A stretch of DNA of 7,183 nt from Prevotellaceae bacterium. Its GTDB lineage: Bacteria > Bacteroidota > Bacteroidia > Bacteroidales > UBA932. The stretch lies in the NCBI GenBank assembly GCA_031288885.1, contig JAITQP010000089.1, positions 1 through 7,183 on the forward strand, given 5' to 3'. Below, one piece after another: positions 5,363 to 7,183 of the stretch. The position numbers were made by a program, and so were the translations under genes. The notes below the pieces were generated by a model. That model saw nothing but the letters and a program-made list of their open reading frames with translations, did not search any database and was not told the origin of the DNA. Within the stretch, counting starts at the first letter, position 1, and each line of letters begins with the position of its first letter.

Positions 5363-5395
5363 TTTTGTGAACATCGCGCTTTTTGCGTATTTTTG
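5363..5395 (+). promoter_or_regulatory. Bacteroidota-type promoter for the DUF4294-ddl operon
   Basis: TTTTG at 5363-5367 and TATTTTTG at 5388-5395, spaced by 20 bases, fit the -33/-7 consensus. The predicted start is around 5400-5403, leaving a leader of about 25 bases. It is divergent from, and nested with, the minus-strand promoter of the polyprenyl synthase. Confidence 0.6.
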
Positions 5396-5401
5396 TGCCT
5401 G

Positions 5402-5413
5402 CTTTGTACAAAG
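5402..5413. promoter_or_regulatory. 12-bp perfect palindrome at the predicted transcription start
   Basis: CTTTGTACAAAG is a perfect 12-base palindrome lying between the -7 box and the ribosome binding site of the DUF4294 gene. Its position would suit a repressor operator. It is too tight (no loop) to be a convincing RNA hairpin. No regulator is known. Confidence 0.35.
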
Positions 5414-5424
5414 GGAGGTTGATT

Positions 5425-6033
5425 ATGAAAGCCTTTTTTGCATGTTGTTTAGTAGGCCTGCTGGCTACGCCTGCGGTGGCGGTGGACGTTGCCGAAAGCC
5501 GGCCAACGCTGGCCTACATAGCGGTGGACGAAAATGGCGATACCATACCGCACGTCCGGCTGCAGCCCGTGTACTGCTTTGCCAAGCCCAAGTTCAAGAA
5601 CGCCCGTCAGGAGCGCAGGTACTATCGGGAGCACGCCCGCATGGTGTACAACCTGAAGAAGGTGTACCCCTACGCGCAGCTGGCAAAGCAAAAGCTGACC
5701 GAAATGGACGCGGAGTTTGCCCTGCTAAAGGACGACGAAAAGGCAAAAAAGGCCTACCTCAAGCGCATGGAAAAGGAGCTGTTTAGGGAGTTTGAGCAGC
5801 CGCTCCGCAAGCTGACCATTTCGCAGGGGCGCATGCTGATAAAGCTGGTGGATAGGGAAACCGGACGCACCGGCTACCAAATTGTAAAGGAGCTAAAGGG
5901 CGGATTTTCGGCATTCTTTTGGCAGTCGGTGGCGGTAATTTTCGACTCCAGCCTCAAAACGCAGTTCGACCCCGAAGGGCAGGACAAGCTGCTCAACCAG
6001 CTGCTCTTCCTGTACGAGAACGGATTGCTGTAA
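5425..6033 (+). CDS. Secreted DUF4294 family protein
   Basis: This 202-residue protein has a cleavable Sec signal (MKAFFACCLVGLLATPAVA, probable cut after A19), so it acts in the periplasm or outer envelope. The mature part carries the hallmarks of DUF4294, a Bacteroidota family of unknown function: RQERRYYR (61-68), LKKVYPYAQLA (77-87), a helical charged stretch (about 88-128), then the most conserved block TISQGRMLIKLVDRETGRTGYQ (131-152) and KELKGGFSAFFWQ (155-167). The length is normal. The ATG at 5425 is chosen over a TTG at 5383 because the latter overlaps the -7 box. The ATG has a real Shine-Dalgarno-like AGGGAGG (5412-5418) six bases upstream, unusual in this phylum and suggesting strong translation. 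ddl follows after 27 bases, so the two are probably co-transcribed, which hints at a link with envelope synthesis, but no enzymatic motif is recognisable. Confidence 0.93.
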   Translation: MKAFFACCLVGLLATPAVAVDVAESRPTLAYIAVDENGDTIPHVRLQPVYCFAKPKFKNARQERRYYREHARMVYNLKKVYPYAQLAKQKLTEMDAEFALLKDDEKAKKAYLKRMEKELFREFEQPLRKLTISQGRMLIKLVDRETGRTGYQIVKELKGGFSAFFWQSVAVIFDSSLKTQFDPEGQDKLLNQLLFLYENGLL

Positions 6034-6060
6034 ATTTTTTTTAGTTAAGATTTTGAGCTC

Positions 6061-7056
6061 ATGAAAAATGTAGCGGTAGTTTTTGGCGGAGATTCGTCGG
6101 AGTTTGTGGTGTCGGAGCAGAGCGCGGCGAACGTGTTCGGCTGGGTGGACACGGAAAAGTACAGGCCGTATATGGTCATCATGCGGCATGGCGACTGGCG
6201 CGTGCAGCGCGCCGGAAAGCCCGACGCCGCGGTGGACAAAAACGACTTCAGCGCGCTGATAGACGGCGTGCGCGTAAAATTTGACGTGGCGCTCATCGTA
6301 ATTCACGGCGCGCCGGGCGAAAACGGCGTGCTCCAGTCCTACTTCGACCTGACCGGCGTGCCCTACTCCACGTGCGGCGCGTTTGCGTCGATGCTCACCT
6401 TCAACAAGGCGGCCTGCAAGGCATTTTTGGCGGATACCGGCGTGGCAATGGCCAAGGCGGTGCTCATCCGCAGGGGCGACGCCGTGAACGCCGCCGACGT
6501 GGTGCAAACGCTCGGCCTGCCGATTTTTGTGAAGCCCAACAACGGCGGCAGCAGCTTTGGGGTAACAAAGGTTAAATCGGAGGCTGCGCTGCTCGCCGCC
6601 CTCGAGGAGGCGTTCAGGGAAGACGGCGAGGTTATTGCCGAGGAGTTCATTGGCGGCGTGGAGGTAACCTGCGGGATGATGTCGCTCAGCGGCGTGGAAA
6701 CCGTGCTCCCCGTAACGGAGGTGGTGAGCAAAAACGAATTTTTTGACTTCGGCGCAAAGTACAACGGGGAGTCGGAGGAGATAACGCCCGCGCGCCTGAG
6801 CCCCGAGGCAACCGCGCTCGTGCAGCGCACCACAGCGCAAGTATACCAAAAGCTGGGGTGCAGCGGAATTATCCGCGCAGACTACATTTTGCGCAACGGC
6901 ACGCCCTACTTTTTGGAGGTCAACACCGTCCCGGGGATGACGGCGGCCAGCTTCATCCCGCAGCAGGTGCGCGCCGCCGGCCTCACCATGACGCAGGTGC
7001 TGAGCGACGTTATAGAGGATGCGGTGGTGAGACAAAAAAGGCTGCCTCAACTGTGA
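6061..7056 (+). CDS. ddl: D-alanine--D-alanine ligase
   Basis: This cytosolic ATP-grasp enzyme joins two D-alanines for the peptidoglycan pentapeptide. The 331 residues show VFGGDSSEFVVSEQSA (7-22) with the substrate-binding E14, IHGAPGENGVLQ (81-92), the ATP-grasp motif VKPNNGGSSFGV (157-168; S164 corresponds to the catalytic Ser150 of E. coli DdlB), AEEFIGGVEVT (193-203), EFFDFGAKYNGE (226-237; K233-Y234), IIRADYI (270-276; R272 and D274), and FLEVNTVPGMT (284-294; E286 and N288 as Mg2+ ligands). The Tyr at 234 is that of D-Ala-D-Ala enzymes, not the usual D-lactate ligase pattern. The F after E14 is common in Bacteroidales Ddl. The gene lies 27 bases after DUF4294 with no hairpin between, so it is probably in the same operon. 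The last codons and the stop are inside a terminator hairpin. Inhibition by D-cycloserine is expected for the family. Confidence 0.96.
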   Translation: MKNVAVVFGGDSSEFVVSEQSAANVFGWVDTEKYRPYMVIMRHGDWRVQRAGKPDAAVDKNDFSALIDGVRVKFDVALIVIHGAPGENGVLQSYFDLTGVPYSTCGAFASMLTFNKAACKAFLADTGVAMAKAVLIRRGDAVNAADVVQTLGLPIFVKPNNGGSSFGVTKVKSEAALLAALEEAFREDGEVIAEEFIGGVEVTCGMMSLSGVETVLPVTEVVSKNEFFDFGAKYNGESEEITPARLSPEATALVQRTTAQVYQKLGCSGIIRADYILRNGTPYFLEVNTVPGMTAASFIPQQVRAAGLTMTQVLSDVIEDAVVRQKRLPQL

Positions 7057-7063
7057 GGCAGCC
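7034..7063 (-). terminator. Hairpin terminator overlapping the ddl stop codon
   Basis: A perfect 10-bp stem GGCTGCCTCA/TGAGGCAGCC with loop ACTG spans 7040-7063. On the minus strand it is followed by six T's (opposite 7034-7039), a canonical intrinsic terminator for the gene entering from the right edge. On the plus strand the tail is only CCTTGTTGTTG, so it would stop ddl transcription less efficiently. The ddl TGA (7054-7056) lies within the stem. Confidence 0.75.
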
Positions 7064-7075
7064 CCTTGTTGTTGT

Positions 7076-7107
7076 GAAGAGCAAAACGGCAGAACATTTT
7101 GCCCTTC
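7076..7107. repeat. Second hairpin between the two convergent genes
   Basis: GAAGAGCAAAA (7076-7086) and TTTTGCCCTTC (7097-7107) form an 11-bp inverted repeat with one mismatch and a 10-base loop. In a minus-strand transcript the mismatch becomes a G-U pair, so the hairpin would be complete in the 3' untranslated region of the right-edge gene, 13 bases after its stop codon and just before the main terminator. Confidence 0.4.
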
Positions 7108-7120
7108 AGCCTTGCTGGTT

Positions 7121-7183
7121 TTACTTGTTCGTCGTGGTATCCTTAGGCGTTGTATCTGCCGGCGGCGTGGTGTCGGCGGCAGC
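7121..7183 (-). CDS. C-terminal end of a minus-strand gene (partial), Thr/Pro/Asp-rich tail
   Basis: Reading leftward from the window edge, 20 codons encode AAADTTPPADTTPKDTTTNK, then TAA at 7123-7121. The tail is low-complexity, with ADTT/KDTT repeats, like disordered C-termini of Bacteroidota envelope proteins. Coding is supported by the downstream minus-strand terminator at 7034-7063, which would otherwise serve no gene. The rest of the protein is outside the window, so no function can be given. Confidence 0.5.
   Translation of the reverse strand, partial: AAADTTPPADTTPKDTTTNK

Noticed and set aside
3870..5369. AATGTTTTGT shared at about 3871 and 5359 as a possible repeat
   Set aside because: A ten-base A/T-rich match in 7 kb is likely to be chance, and the flanks do not agree.
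5321..5374. ATG at 5374 as start of the polyprenyl synthase
   Set aside because: The added residues are not family-like and span the probable -7 box at 5348-5355; the ATG at 5320 has an A-rich leader and fits the family length.
5893..7050. Long minus-strand open frame opposite ddl
   Set aside because: It is His/Arg/Val-rich, lacks domains and is antisense to a full-length ligase; the terminator at 7034-7063 would also stop transcription before it.
1..7183. CRISPR array, insertion sequence, tRNA or rRNA
   Set aside because: No regularly spaced repeats, transposase motifs or cloverleaf-type sequences were seen on either strand.

Overview
The window looks like chromosomal DNA from a member of the Bacteroidota. 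The evidence is the promoter style (TAnnTTTG boxes with a TTG about 19-20 bases upstream), A/T-rich leaders that mostly lack a Shine-Dalgarno site, a DUF4294 protein (a family I know from this phylum), a Bacteroidales-type Ddl N-terminus (GGDSSEF) and a membrane hybrid histidine kinase of a Bacteroidota type. I cannot name the genus. Base composition is mosaic: the large conserved genes (about 940-3390 and 3890-7060) are G/C-rich, while 1-930 and 3392-3780 are clearly A/T-rich and hold only small or accessory genes.

Left accessory block (1-931): a 37-residue one-helix membrane protein closed by a strong hairpin terminator; a decayed 5'-truncated antitoxin fragment; then an intact toxin-antitoxin pair in reversed order, with a VapC-like PIN toxin first and a 49-residue antitoxin overlapping its 3' end by 23 bases.

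Centre (932-3885): a minus-strand 819-residue hybrid sensor kinase (two membrane helices, periplasmic sensor, HisKA, HATPase, receiver, Hpt) converges on the toxin-antitoxin unit. Divergent from it, an A/T-rich patch carries a good promoter and two tiny membrane proteins (62 and 35 residues). The second resembles the 37-residue protein at the left edge, so the two-gene cassette probably occurs twice. A 104-base gap after it holds imperfect palindromes of REP type.

Right housekeeping block (3886-7183): a long-chain polyprenyl diphosphate synthase and an overlapping lipoprotein read leftward. From the same intergenic region, a secreted DUF4294 protein and D-alanine--D-alanine ligase (ddl) read rightward. 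Polyprenyl diphosphate and D-Ala-D-Ala feed quinone/cell-envelope and peptidoglycan synthesis, so this is an envelope-flavoured neighbourhood. The ddl stop codon lies inside a hairpin that also serves as terminator for a minus-strand gene, of which only the last 20 codons are inside the window.

The most interesting items are the reversed PIN/antitoxin pair with an antitoxin relic just upstream, the duplicated tiny-membrane-protein cassette, and a stand-alone lipoprotein resembling the propeptide of Bacteroidota subtilases without any protease domain. No gene-free stretch exceeds 300 bases; I saw no tRNA, rRNA, CRISPR array or transposase.
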